64,000 nt of DNA from Porpolomopsis calyptriformis (lineage: Eukaryota > Basidiomycota > Agaricomycetes > Agaricales > Hygrophoraceae): positions 62,001 through 126,000 of the forward strand of contig OX621168.1 of NCBI GenBank assembly GCA_951640195.1, read 5' to 3'. This document shows, piece by piece, positions 22,857-33,320 of this stretch (positions within the stretch are counted from its first letter, which is position 1; every line of letters starts with the position of its first letter). The notes beneath the pieces are model-generated. The model saw nothing but the letters and a program-made list of their open reading frames with translations. It was not told the origin of the DNA and did not search any database. The position numbers were made by a program, and so were the translations under genes.

Positions 22857-25627
22857 ATTCGACCTGTCAAGCTTGGCGATGGCGGCCAGCATAGCCTTCC
22901 GCCTTTTCTTCCCACCCTTTTTCTGGACCCACGGGTCGGCGGCGAGTTCGAGACGGGCTTGAGCCCGGGCGCGCTTGTTTTCCGCTTTTTTAGCCCGGTC
23001 TTTCTCCCACTGTGCCTCTTGAGAGATGTATTTTTCTTTCCGGCCTAGACGTAATCCAGGATTGTGAATTCGCGACAACAATAAAAATAGTATGAACTAG
23101 GCTGACCCGGTTGGATGGCCCGGAACAATTGGTTTCGTGCTTTCCGATCATGCCCATAAATGATGTCTTCCTCATCGTCAAGCATTTGCTGCGGAACTGA
23201 TACAGTCACTGTTTGTTATGAGAGAGTAGGACGCACAGTAATGGATGCGATAACATCTTCAGCCTTGCTAGTCGGCTTGAACTTCGGGAAATCGTCATCC
23301 TCACCGTCGTCGCTCAAATTCAGTAGGGATAAATCGGGCACCCCTTCGCTTGTCCTCCGCTTGCGTGCTGCTTCTCGCAGCCGCTTCAGCCTTGCTTGAA
23401 ATCCTGACCTGGGACTTTCATTATCGTCTTCAGACGATTCTTCTTCGTCATCGTCGCCATCGCTCTCCCCTCCACTGTCAAGAACAAGACCCACATCTCT
23501 AGGTTCAGCCATCATCGCCGATTCTTCCTCGTTCACCACCTCATTTAGATCTTCATCTTCGCTACTTCCCACCTCCTCCCGTCTCATTTCCTCTTCATCC
23601 TCAATATCATCCATGGTCACAAACCGAGAGCCTGATGGACTCATCCCTTTCACGAATGCCTGCATCGCATCAAGATCGATTTCCAACTCGGGATCCAGAT
23701 CCATACCACCCCCCGAGCTCACCCCAAACACATTCCCAACACCCAACGCCTCGCCACCATCACCACTCTCATCTCCCCAATCAATATCCGAATCACCCCT
23801 TCTCCGTTCATCCCATCTCGGATCCTTACCCCCACCCCCATCCGGTTGTCCGACAGAACCCATCGTTCCAAACAATTTGGACGTCATCGCGTGGCGTTCC
23901 AAGCGCTTCCGCGCAGACCTAACTTCCTTGAGCTGGGCCTTTAGTTTTGCATTTGCCTTCCGGCCGACATTGAATACAGGCCGATGTCGCGGGTGTGCCC
24001 TCGAGGGAAGGGCGTCTGTAAACGAGAATGAAACAGAATCGAATTCAGGGGGAGTGGGAGTGGAAAGTAAAGAAGGCGACGGGGACGGTGTGCAGCCTTT
24101 TTCGGCAGGAGAGGTGGATCTTAATGGCGACATGGGACAAACTAATGTCGATGGAAGTGAAGGAACTTCGTTCGTCTGTTCCTCCGATGTTAGTTTGGAT
24201 AGGCGGCGGTGAGATTCCATATAGAGGATAATTTCTTCCGGTTCCGCATCGGTGTCGCTATGTCCGAGCAGGGAGATACCTTCGTTAGCGTTGATAGAGA
24301 TATCATTGGACGGCTGCTGGCTTGGGGCCGATCCAATGTCAATGAATACACTGGTAGAACCCTCTTTTGGGATGTGGCCTGGTGAGACATCCGCCAATGG
24401 AGCTTTGGGATCGGATGGGCCTGGGGGATCTTCCGTGAGCGCTGGGATGGGGATAAGATTGGGATTTGCTAGCTGGTCGACTGTGCATGGATCGCTGTTG
24501 GTCGCACCGGCTGGTTCGGGGGGAGAGCTTGCGTGGGCTACATTAGGATGGCTGAAGAACCCAGTGAAACTTTCCTCGACTATGGTTGCCTCTGGTGCAG
24601 CGTGTGATGATCCAGAGAGGGCAATGGCATCAATTTCCTCCTTGATCCTGCTCATGTCTTGAAAATCGATCTCTTCCAGTTTCTCGCCAGGAAGAGATTC
24701 ATGGTCTGATGGTGAACCCGTTCGGGGAAGAGGTCCACCACTAAATATGCGAGTCACTTTATCCGCCGTGGGCAGTGTATTTGCCTCTTCTTGTTCTGAT
24801 GAATAAATCAGCATTTATTCGAGTGCTGAAAGAGAGGGGTGACTAACCGACACTTTTCGCACCGCCTTGTAATACATCATCCACCTGTTCAAATAATGTC
24901 TTGGTGTGAACGGCACGTACGAATATCACGGGCTTGAGCAAAGGCCTTGACTGGTAAAGCAATTGAGATAAGGGTGCGTCCGCCCGTAATTCAGTACCTC
25001 GCCGCCAGTTTTGCCGATCTCCTCTGCCTCGGAAACCGCCCCGGCCACGTCCTCGAGAAGGAGCGACAATAGAATTCGGCTGCAGTGAAGGTTTTTCAGT
25101 ACCAGCGGAGGTCGTTGCTGATCGACGACTCTGAGGCTCAATATCTAAATCGAGTGCATGAATATGTATGGCCGGGATCGTCAAAAATGGGTGCGTTGCT
25201 TACCATCAGTCCATTGCTGTAAAACAAAATCCGTCCTGTTGAAAGCCCCTCCACGTTTAGAGCCGCTATCATGCCCATGGCCAAAACCATCCCCTCTCCA
25301 ACCCCCGCGTCCGCGTCCTCGAGGAGTAGCCACGGTAGAACTTGGCTGCAATAAGAATCCTCTACCGCCAACTAAGCGAGGTGTGCCCGGTCTACGATTC
25401 TGAGGATTGAGGTCTGATTCGTATATAAACCCGATCGCCTCCCAATCTCAAGCCGCGTTGTGCTTACCATCATGCCATTCCGGTGTGATACAATCCAGGT
25501 CGTTGCAGCGGTCGTTAACCCCTCCTCGGTTTGGGCTACCACGGCCTCCGCGACCGCGACCTCGACCCGGATTCGAGTCCTTTGTGAGTCCACGGGCTTT
25601 TGAGTTGTTGTGTTTGCCTCTAGACAT
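22212..25627 (-). CDS. SQS1: SQS1/PFA1-like RNA-processing protein with RGG, R3H and G-patch
   Basis: Seven exons (25627-25468, 25413-25204, 25144-24848, 24795-23237, 23188-23107, 23044-22440, 22388-22212) give 1029 aa. The N-terminus is Gly/Arg-rich (GRGRGRGGRG and two more such blocks). The middle is a long acidic Ser-rich region (EDEEEMRREEVGSSEDEDL). Then come a conserved basic block (AQWEKDRAKKAENKRARAQA), an R3H domain with the RxxxH signature (DRKRVHQLANVFKLKSFSKG), and a C-terminal G-patch (LLQTMGWSEGDKIG, LGLGATRPGNDFG). Yeast Sqs1/Pfa1 has the same order and activates the DEAH helicase Prp43 in ribosome biogenesis and splicing. Exons 2 and 3 are recognisable duplicates of each other. 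A (SP)n run in exon 6 arises from a GCTCGG hexamer repeat at 22817-22850. It shares a 119-bp divergent promoter with USE1. Confidence 0.9.
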
Positions 25628-25746
25628 TAGAATGTAGCAGTAGCCGCGTAGTGTAGACGATGTCGTGGCCTTGACTCGGTGCGGATGCCTCAAGGTCAGG
25701 CCCCGCACACAGTCACAAATTGTGGCGGTAGCTTTTGCGTTTACCT
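25628..25746. promoter_or_regulatory. 119-bp divergent promoter (SQS1-like / USE1)
   Basis: The space between two opposite start codons. It must serve both genes. I see no TATA box. Confidence 0.6.
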
Positions 25747-26665
25747 ATGACTCCGGAATCCCAGTCTGTTCACGACAAGATAAATCTCCGTCGTCTCGTC
25801 ACAAGATTGGAAAAGTCGATTTCAGACCCGAACTGGAACGAACCTGACCGATACAAAACATGGATTAAAACCCAAAGGACCCTTCAAGCAAGTAGCCACG
25901 TCTTTCTCGTTGCTGTCGCTAATGGGGTATTTAGAAAATTAAATATGCCAGGAAATTGCTCAAGAATGTTGAGATGTACGAAGTGGATCCCCCACCGTTA
26001 GTGCACGGAATCATTCTCGCGCGACTGCCTTGACTAATTCATCTCTTCAGTAAGACCATCCAAAGCTACCGGGATACTGAAGTCACACTGGAAAGTATAG
26101 AGAGTTTTATACTGGACGTTGAGAAAGTCAGTCTACATTAACTTCTTATGCAACATCCTTACGCGTTACACAGAGAACGACACCGACCATAACCCGACCT
26201 GAACCTCTGCTACCCCATATTCCCATTCCGCCAGCTATCGAAGAACTAACGTCGCCACCAGCACAAGTACCCCCATTGCAAAATATCGCAACCCCTCTCC
26301 TCCTGCCTTCCGATCAGTCCGCGCACGACACGCCCCCACCCGCCTCCACGAGACCGACCCCCCAACTTGTCACGAACCAAAATTCCAATTCATTACACCA
26401 AGAGCTGTCGGATCAACTCACGCAGATGGCGACACAGCTGAAACGAAACGCGATGCATTTTTCAGAGTCTCTCGCGAGAGACCAAGCGGTGGTCGAAGGC
26501 GCACAAGCCAAACTCGAATCGAATTTCGACACGATGACCAAGGAGCGCGTTCGTCTAAGAGACCATCGCGGAAAGAGCGGATCAACGACCTGTCTAGTCT
26601 TCATCAGTCTCTTGGTCGTAGCAGTCTCATTCGTGTTGATGTTTTTCGTTATACGGTTGACATGA
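25747..26665 (+). CDS. USE1: USE1-like SNARE of the ER (Golgi-to-ER retrograde transport)
   Basis: Four exons (25747-25887, 25935-25996, 26051-26126, 26174-26665) give 256 aa. Use1 is a Qc-type SNARE that works with Ufe1, Sec20 and Sec22 and the Dsl1 tether in fusion of COPI vesicles with the ER. The sequence shows an N-terminal helical region (INLRRLVTRLEKSI, YARKLLKNVEMYEVDPP), a Pro-rich linker, and the SNARE helix (LHQELSDQLTQMATQLKRNA, LARDQAVVEGAQAKLE). A C-terminal tail anchor (LVFISLLVVAVSFVLMFFVI) ends four residues before the stop. Intron 1 starts GCAAGT, a GC-AG intron; using it restores the conserved KIKYARKLL block. Ten bases separate its stop from the stop of the convergent gene. 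Confidence 0.88.
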
Positions 26666-26675
26666 GTTACATACA

Positions 26676-27480
26676 TTATCTATAATATCGTTGACCATTC
26701 GAATCACGACGACGACGATGACCGGTCCTCGAACGAGATCTAGACAGACCCCGCCGATCGATTCTCACACCCGTTCTCGACCGACTTCGAGACCGTCCTT
26801 GCCGACGCAGTGGGGACCGCGATCGCGAACGACCTCGTCCAACCCGCCTGCTCCACTCGCCACCACCACCACCACTCTCACTCCCTCCGCGCGCACCACC
26901 ACTCTCCCCGATACCATCCCCCACCCTCCGCCTTTCCTCCTCCTCCTTCCTCGCCCTCCTCTCCGCCCTCCTCTCCCTCCTCTCCTCCTTCTCAACCATC
27001 CGTCTGACAAACTCAGCATTCCCCCCTAACAAAACATCCTTCTCTTTCTCTTTCTCTTTCTCCGCAGACGTCGCCGCCGCCGTCGTCGTCGTGGCATCCT
27101 TACCCGACGACTTTCCACTCGGCGCAAACCCTCTACAACCACGTTTCAGCTCCCTGCCAAAAAAAACGATATGAAACTGACAGAGCAACAGCCAAGGCTT
27201 CACCCTCAGCCTCTTTAATCCTCCGGATCTCCTCCTGTCTCTCCAAATCATCTTTCCCCATCTCCCGGCTATACCAATGAACATCCTTATTCTTCTGCCA
27301 TCGTCCGGTCGGAGCATTGATACTGTGTCCGATATAATTCTAAACGGGTGGTGGTGAAAAAACGCAAACGGGGGGAATGACGGGTAAACCGTTTACCTCT
27401 CTGTCTTTGTCCGCAGAGACATCTGACCACTTGAATTCAGCCTGACCACCTCGTGTTCCTCCTCGAACAGGTTCAAACAT
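26676..27480 (-). CDS. MMTAG2-like protein (kinase-phosphorylation-domain family), SR-rich
   Basis: Three exons (27480-27397, 27339-27182, 27132-26676) give 232 aa. The N-terminus reads MFEPVRGGTRGGQAEFKWSD, then RENYIGHSINAPTGRWQKNK and EGEALAVALGFAP. This is the conserved domain of multiple-myeloma tumor-associated protein 2 homologs, nuclear proteins of poorly known role. A Lys/Glu linker and an Arg/Glu coiled region (MVEKEERRERRAERRARK) lead to an RS-dipeptide C-terminus (RSRSRSPLRRQGRSRSRSR), suggesting a nuclear RNA-linked function. For intron 2 I took the 49-nt form ending TTGTAG; an internal AG 21 nt upstream would leave only 28 nt. Confidence 0.87.
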
Positions 27481-27879
27481 GATTTAATTATGTAATCAAA
27501 TGAGTCACAATCCAAAATATCATACACGAGGGAAAAAATACAGTACATGAAAAAAAAAAAAAACAAAGTCTGGAGGAAGAGGAGGAGGAGGAGGAGGACC
27601 GACAACAATCACTCAACTCACTCAACTCACTCGACTCGACTCAAGCCAGTCCGTATCCAATCTATGGTGCATTCGGCATCAACCTTCCCCGTTCAACTAT
27701 TCCAATGTCATCGAGAGCGAGGGCGAACGCAGCGGTGTCGCTGTTGAGGCGACGATTAAGAGGTGTAGATATAAATATGCAGAGATAGGAATAGCGATAC
27801 AGTAAACAACTGTTGAGAGATGGATCAGATTCGTCAATGATAAAAACCAAGGAACGTACCAGCATAAATAACAAAACCC
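27481..27879. other. Intergenic, low-complexity
   Basis: Upstream region of the MMTAG2-like gene. It has an A-run at 27548-27562, a GGA/GAA purine tract, and short ACTCA/CTCGA direct repeats near 27607-27642. No gene seen. Confidence 0.5.
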
Positions 27880-28761
27880 TCACTCGGTCAGCCTTCCGAC
27901 GTCACCCAGCACTTTCCATATCCTCCCAATTCCGAGAACCAAACCGGCCTTAGTGGGCAGTTCGGCAGCCTTGCCATCCCTTTTGTCCTCGTCCTCGTCG
28001 TCAAGACTGGATCCGGGGGGCTCGCCCAGGCCTTCGACAGCGGCGAAAGAGACGTAGCCCTCCATCTGACGGCAACGCGCCGAGGCTTGGCGTGCGTTGA
28101 ACAGAGAGGGACGAAGGGGAGGCGTTGGGGGAGGTGTGAGTGGTTCGTGCTGTTGTGGCGATGCGAATGGATGATGGTCCAAGTCGCTCGTACACGTGTC
28201 TGAATAGTGTGAACGCGGATGGGACTGACTGTAGCTGTGGCTCCTGCTGCGTGGGGGAGTGTGAGGGGTAGCGGTGGGTGGCGGATCGGTTTTAGAGTGC
28301 CTGGGTTGGTAGGGGAGATTGACATGCGGGCGTGTTCGATCGGTTCGCTGCGGACGCTCACGCTCGGTTACCGGCACGGAGTGTCCGGCACGCAAGGCGC
28401 GTTCCAGCCTCGCGCGTAAGGCCTGTTCGGGAGGGGTCAAGGGGATGGCACCCAATGCGCTGTTCATGGACGAGGTTCGGCTGTGGGTGGAGGCAGGGGA
28501 ATGGGAGCGGGGGGTGGCACCGTCCTCGGAATCGGCCGTGTAAGCAGAAAAGGAGGGGGCAGATCGGCGTTTGGTGTGGTCAGAACGGGGGAATGTGGGG
28601 GTGATGGCTGAGCGGAAGAGGAAGGTGCCAGAGGTGTATTCGGGGTCGGTGGTGCGGGGACGTTGAGGTGGGGTAGAGGTCGGACGAATTTTTTTTGGAG
28701 AGGCAGCGTCGCGGCGGAGAGTGTCGCGAAGGAGACGCTCTGAACGAGATGTGGTGGACAT
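27880..28761 (-). CDS. Hypothetical protein, Ser/Pro/Arg-rich
   Basis: A single-exon frame of 293 aa with strong codon structure and an ATG followed by STTSRSERLLRDTLRRD. Most of it is predicted disordered, rich in Ser, Pro, Thr and His (SRSHSYSQSHPRSHYSD). The C-terminal 70 residues look folded and are probably the conserved part (QASARCRQMEGYVSFAAVEG, LVLGIGRIWKVLGDV). No family recognised. It lies between two genes of the same strand with 270-400 bp spacers. Confidence 0.7.
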   Translation of the reverse strand: MSTTSRSERLLRDTLRRDAASPKKIRPTSTPPQRPRTTDPEYTSGTFLFRSAITPTFPRSDHTKRRSAPSFSAYTADSEDGATPRSHSPASTHSRTSSMNSALGAIPLTPPEQALRARLERALRAGHSVPVTERERPQRTDRTRPHVNLPYQPRHSKTDPPPTATPHTPPRSRSHSYSQSHPRSHYSDTCTSDLDHHPFASPQQHEPLTPPPTPPLRPSLFNARQASARCRQMEGYVSFAAVEGLGEPPGSSLDDEDEDKRDGKAAELPTKAGLVLGIGRIWKVLGDVGRLTE

Positions 28762-29031
28762 GGGAGAAGAAAGGAAAGGAGAGAGACGGGGAAGAGAAAG
28801 GGGGGGGATTGATGACGTTTATTTATTTAGTTATTTAATTATTCTCACGGTCAGAGACCTCGAGGCAACGGCAATTCGAGCCTGGAGCGAGAGTCGATCG
28901 ATTGAATGCATGGTCAGATTCGGTTGACTAGGACAGGGGGATGAACAGATTGACATAAACTTATCATAGATCCGCGATCAATGCCTCGAGGTAGACGGAC
29001 GTTCGAGTAATGGAGTTACCTTGAGAAAAAT

Positions 29032-29855
29032 TCAATCCTCGAATGTCCTAGAGATCTCTCCTTCATCACGAATTTCGAATTTAACACGTCCTTTGTCTGA
29101 CTGTTCCCCGTCTGTCCGCTTCGAGAACGTGAGCGGTCGTTCATCCAACACACACATACTTACCTTCTCTCGAAACCGCGCCGTCCGCCGTCCCCTCCTG
29201 CCGTACCGCTCTGGTTCTCTCACCAGTCTGACGTTGAGAATCGGGCGAGCATCACTGTCTTCTCGGACAGACGACCGCGAGGCCGAGTCATTCCGCGAGA
29301 CAGACCGCGATGGCGACCGCGACCGATTATCCCCATTTCTATAGCGACGATACTGGGAATACGGCCTGTTCCGGGATGCGGAACTCGACGAGGACGGGTT
29401 CGACAATCGTTGGTTGTAAAGGTTAAAGGGTATCTGAGCGTTCACGTTCACCATTTTTCTAAACCTCCGTCAGTGATGATTCTCTCAACGATCGGGAACT
29501 GACCCTTCTTTTGAGCGCACGATAGTCCCCAGCCGCTCCTTCATCTTTTGGTAGTCGAATGCGGGTGTTGGTATTAACCTAGCGAACGTTAACGAAAACA
29601 AACCAGCCACATCCCCGTACCAACTCACGTATCATCCGTAATAGTAGCTGGAATCAGACGTGAACTCTCGTCTACCACGGTCTATCATCTGTCATTGGCT
29701 GTCTCCACTCACAGTACAGGAACGGTACTCACCAACTTGCGTGGACGGTTACGTATGCAGCAGGCAAACACCTGATTAAAAAGTGAGGACAGCATTGATC
29801 GTACCTCCTCAAGGTGCTTCACAGAGAAGTCATAATTATGTAATCGACCCTGCAT
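29032..29855 (-). CDS. Hypothetical protein, 225 aa, possibly membrane-lipidated at a Cys pair
   Basis: Four exons (29855-29733, 29681-29629, 29578-29504, 29458-29032), all with consensus splice sites. Sequence landmarks: an N-terminal segment with LFNQVFACCIRNRPRKL (a CC pair that could be palmitoylated), VVDESSRLIPATITDD, and the central block FDYQKMKERLGTIVRSKEGK followed by MVNVNAQIPFNLY. An Arg/Ser-rich region and ILNVRLVREPERYG complete it. The position of a Cys-pair, a short acidic stretch and one helical block loosely recalls LAMTOR1/Ego1-type adaptors, but this is only a guess. An internal ATG at 29795 is an alternative start. Its start codon is 51 bp from the divergent GH76 start. 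Confidence 0.65.
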
Positions 29856-29906
29856 TCTCACTCCAAAGACCGTTGTTAGGTTAGCGTATCAGAACGATCG
29901 AACTAG
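29856..29906. promoter_or_regulatory. 51-bp divergent intergenic region
   Basis: Only 51 bp separate the start codons of the hypothetical gene (-) and the GH76 gene (+). The 5' UTRs, if any, must overlap or promoters must lie inside the partner transcript. If the internal ATG at 29795 is used the spacer grows to 111 bp. Confidence 0.6.
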
Positions 29907-31620
29907 ATGTTATACTTCTTGTTCCTTCTTCTCTTGCCGATAGCAGCCCTGAAGCGTGAATGCCCGAACACCCTCGACACAGCAACCGTCCGTTTCTTTC
30001 ATTCTCTCTTTCATTTATTAAATATCCACAGAATGTGGCCAGCCGTCTCCAGCAAGCACACTTCAATCCTCTCACTGGCCAGTACAGCGCGCTCTGGACG
30101 GATGCAGTCAGTCCTCTTCTTTCCCTTTCCGTCTCATTCCCCAAATCTGGCGTCTAGAACACATTGGAGGACATCCACAACTTAATGTTGGCAGCTGGAT
30201 CCACCACCTGGGGCTCTCTCGCAGACAGCTCCTACATCGGTAGGATCGCAAACTTGGGCTTTGTCCCCTGGTCAGCCGTCCTGGACGGCAGCTATGATGA
30301 TGCACAGGTCTGTTTCGGCCTCCCCTCTCCTTGGCCACGCTATCTTCAACATACATAGTGGGTGATCCTCGCCCTATGGAAGATGGCGGACTACAAAGTG
30401 GCACATGGTGAAGATATCACCCCATTCATGGTCCGTTTTTCTCCCTTTTATTCCACGGCGCTAAACCAGAGTATCAGACGAGTGCCTCGAGCATTTACGA
30501 TCTCGTCTCCCAACAATGGGATAACACATGCGGAGGCGGTCGTAAGTTGCCCATCTCCGTCGTCGCTGCAGCTCACCATTGGAACGTGACAAGTTTGGTG
30601 GTCATCAGCGAAAACGTACAAAAACGCGATCACCAACGAATTATTCCTCCTCACTTCAGCCGAGGGTTATCTCAGAACACAGAACCAAACATATTTACAA
30701 AACGCACAAAAAGTGAGCTCACTTGGTTTTTACATCTACTTTGATATTCATCATGCACAGACCTGGGCCTGGTGTACGTGTTTCCCTTTGGTGTCGAGCT
30801 CTCGCCTCACTCGCGCTAGTGGAACAATCTGGCATGCGAAACTCTCAAGGCTTGTGGAACGACGGTCTCGATACCTCATCGTGTTCGAACAATGGCCAGG
30901 TATGTCTCCAAAATCTTCTTTTATTCGATCCTGACCACCCTTTAGACAACATGGACATACAATCAAGTGCGTACACCTTCCCATCTATAATCGCCAACCT
31001 AACTTGCGATTCTCAGGGTGTCATCGCATCAGGACTGGCTGCGCTGTCCAGAGCCACGGGTAATACATCACTTCTAGACCAAGCCGAAATCACACTCGAT
31101 GCTACAATCCAGCATCTCACCCAGAATGACATTTTGAAGGAAAGCTGCGACGACGTTCTCAGTGGAGGCACTACTTGCAATTCAGATCAGGTAATTGTCT
31201 CACTCCCATCTTGTATCACATCCTGCCCCCTGACAATACTTCCACGATAGCAAATATTCAAGGTATCCACGCTTCTTACCCCTCAAACTCACTTCCTGCT
31301 TCATCCCACGATAGGGCATTTGGACTAAACATCTCCAATACTACCTCGACAACGCGAACAACATTACCAGGACAGCAAAATACAGCCCGTTCCTCGGCTC
31401 GCAGAACTCGGCTGTGTATCATTATGCCATAGACGCTGAGGAGGACGTGTCCTCGACGTGGTATGCTGCTAACCAGGGTGGAGGGTCGTTCACCGCGCCG
31501 TCGGCTGCGAGTGGGTTGGCGGCTCTCGTGGCGGCTGCAAAGGTTTGTTGTGTCTGTTCGCTTCGTCGGTCGTCGCTGATCTAATGCGCGTCTCTTCTCT
31601 GGTAGTATGCCCCGTGTTGA
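29907..31620 (+). CDS. GH76 family alpha-1,6-mannanase (Dfg5/Dcw1-related), secreted
   Basis: Thirteen exons (29907-29987, 30032-30106, 30158-30307, 30359-30430, 30478-30541, 30594-30712, 30761-30773, 30820-30899, 30946-30966, 31017-31190, 31251-31262, 31315-31542, 31606-31620) total 367 aa. Two exons are only 12 and 13 nt. The signal peptide is MLYFLFLLLLPIAAL. Family marks: YSALWTDANTLEDIHNLML, the Asp pair in VLDGSYDDAQWVILALWKMA (catalytic DD of GH76), CGGGLWWSSAKTYKNAITNE, GLWNDGLD, TTWTYNQGVIASGLAAL, IFKGIWTKHLQYY, and a C-terminal AANQGGGSFTAPSAASGLAA. GH76 enzymes act on alpha-1,6-mannan; fungal relatives transfer GPI proteins to the wall. No GPI-anchor signal ends this protein, so it is probably soluble. 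Confidence 0.92.
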
Positions 31621-31924
31621 TTGGACGTTCTTTACACTCCTAGTAGAATTCAAATTATTATTAATCACCCCGTGATGAGGTCATGTTGGCGTCAACCACC
31701 ACCATGAAATCATTAGAGATGGTAATTTACCCTCACACTTGCTCACATTCTCTCTTTAGTTTTCTCTCTCCTTTCAAATCGCTGTCGTTCACGCCAGAAC
31801 TTGTTCCTACCCCTAAACCGCCTTACTAAAACCCACCGTGTCATGTCGGAAAGAAATCCCGACGATGACGCGGAACTTCTTCCGGAACTTGGACTGGAAC
31901 CCCATTCTGAAACCATTCTGGACC

Positions 31925-32444
31925 ATGGCTCAAATGCCATCAAGGACAACGCCCAGTGAACGCTCGCAGATTAACCTTCACCCCACTTCACCAGCTCGTC
32001 ACCCTCAGCGTCTAAAGAGAGAGATCAAGAAAGAGGCCGCGAGGTCGCTCGGGTATGACTTACGGATGACGTACGTGATACCCATCTTGTGTGCATCGAG
32101 AATCTCTCGACTATCTCTCAAGCGGCGCAGACTCGAAACGCCGGAAATTTACATTATCCTATTGGTAGTGGTGCTAAAGTTAGCTTTGAAAGACGGACTG
32201 GATAATGTTGCCCAGCTCGCACCTGTGAGTGTCCGTTTCGGTCGTACAAACTTTGAATCTGCCTGAATGGTACCTTGACTGATGCACTCACCAAAAAGCG
32301 CAGGAAGCGCAGGCTATGCTCGTCGGTTACTATCGTTCGTCTTGGAGGAAAACTGGGCAAAAGAGACTTCCATCAAGGTACTGGAATTTTGCCCGACTAG
32401 TTCATCAGATTGTCTTAGCCTCGCAAATGCGGTGGACTGGATGA
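31925..32444 (+). CDS. Doubtful small gene, unknown function
   Basis: A tentative three-exon model (31925-32070, 32131-32224, 32304-32444) gives 126 aa: MAQMPSRTTPSERSQ at the start, then a basic helix (RLKREIKKEAARSLGYDLR), LETPEIYIILLVVVLKLALK, and PEAQAMLVGYYRSSWRKTGQ. Splice sites are acceptable (GTACGT..GCAG and GTGAGT..GCAG), and the frame is continuous across both joins. The start is uncertain: an ATG at 31843 opens a different frame (MSERNPDDDAELLPELG) that stops after 38 codons. It could be a real small gene, a gene remnant, or a longer gene with introns I mis-set. Confidence 0.4.
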
Positions 32445-33320
32445 AGAGATTGACAAAGTGATCCATTTCCAGGTGCACAAGCTAGTTCCCCCCCTCCTGT
32501 ATGCAGTCGAAAGTTCAAGGATAGTCTTTCCTAACTGGGAAAGACTGTCTTTGAACTTTCGACCGCACACATAGGATTTGTTCAATTACTGTGTTTTCCC
32601 AACTGCGAAAATTTCTTGGACAATAACTTTTATACAAACGACGTGTGTCAGGAACAAATTTATCGCCTTCCAGTTCCTCTGGTGACAATCCCATCTACCA
32701 TCCCTAACTTTCACTCACGAGAATCCTCCTAAGTTCCGACTAGAACCATTACGGGGTTGAGGCAATCCACTTGCTGCTGATAGGTGACCAAGACCTGAGT
32801 GGGATTGAGGAAACTGTCCATGGGTGGAGTGCGATTCCGGAAGTGCTCGGGTCTATCAGACCAGGTCCCGACCACTTCCATTCGCTCGTGGCAAGTCTTG
32901 GTGAGACATACCTCCGTCTTTATTCCCCACTGTGATTATCCCTATCGATGGCGAATGGCGCCGGTCTTGACGAGACGGTGGTGAACAGGGTTCGTCATGT
33001 CCACCAGCGAGACGGGACCCCCATCAAAAAAAAAAAATCCACCTCAGCGACCGTACTCGCGGGGGAAATGTGCCATGTTAGTGTGAGAGGGAGTGCTGGA
33101 GTTCTCAATCATGACCTCTGTATAGAATTTGAAATGGTTCACGCATCGACTTTTGAGCTGAACCAAAGCCGGAAATGATTCAGCTGTATGCCACGCAAAG
33201 CAGTCTATCCAGTACCATTATCCTCCGGCCTCGTGCGAGGTTAATGCTACAGCGAAAACAGATTGTGACCCTTTCAATGATATCAGCGACGTGGGTCAGT
33301 GACTTGAGGATAACACACCA
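32445..33320. other. Intergenic with two hairpins
   Basis: No supported gene. It contains the strong hairpin at 32498-32570 and a second 13-bp stem with one mismatch at 32839-32851/32867-32879 (15-nt loop). An A-run lies at 33028-33038. Confidence 0.5.
32498..32570. repeat. Long imperfect hairpin
   Basis: Core arms 32506-32531 and 32538-32563 pair 24 of 26 positions with a 6-nt loop. Pairing resumes outside a single mismatch (TGTATGC against GCACACA). Such a short-loop, 30-plus bp stem could be a milRNA-type precursor or a foldback repeat. Confidence 0.75.

Noticed and set aside
22464..24212. Long open frames on the + strand opposite the SQS1-like gene
   Set aside because: They mirror a biased-composition coding sequence (Ser/Pro/Glu) and lie antisense to well-supported exons.
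26691..27029. Thr/Pro-rich frame antisense to the MMTAG2-like gene
   Set aside because: It is the complement of the RS- and RE-rich region and has no independent signal.
32304..32444. MCM-family C-terminus suggested by EAQAMLVGYYRS
   Set aside because: The similarity is confined to about ten residues, and no Walker or arginine-finger motif occurs upstream.
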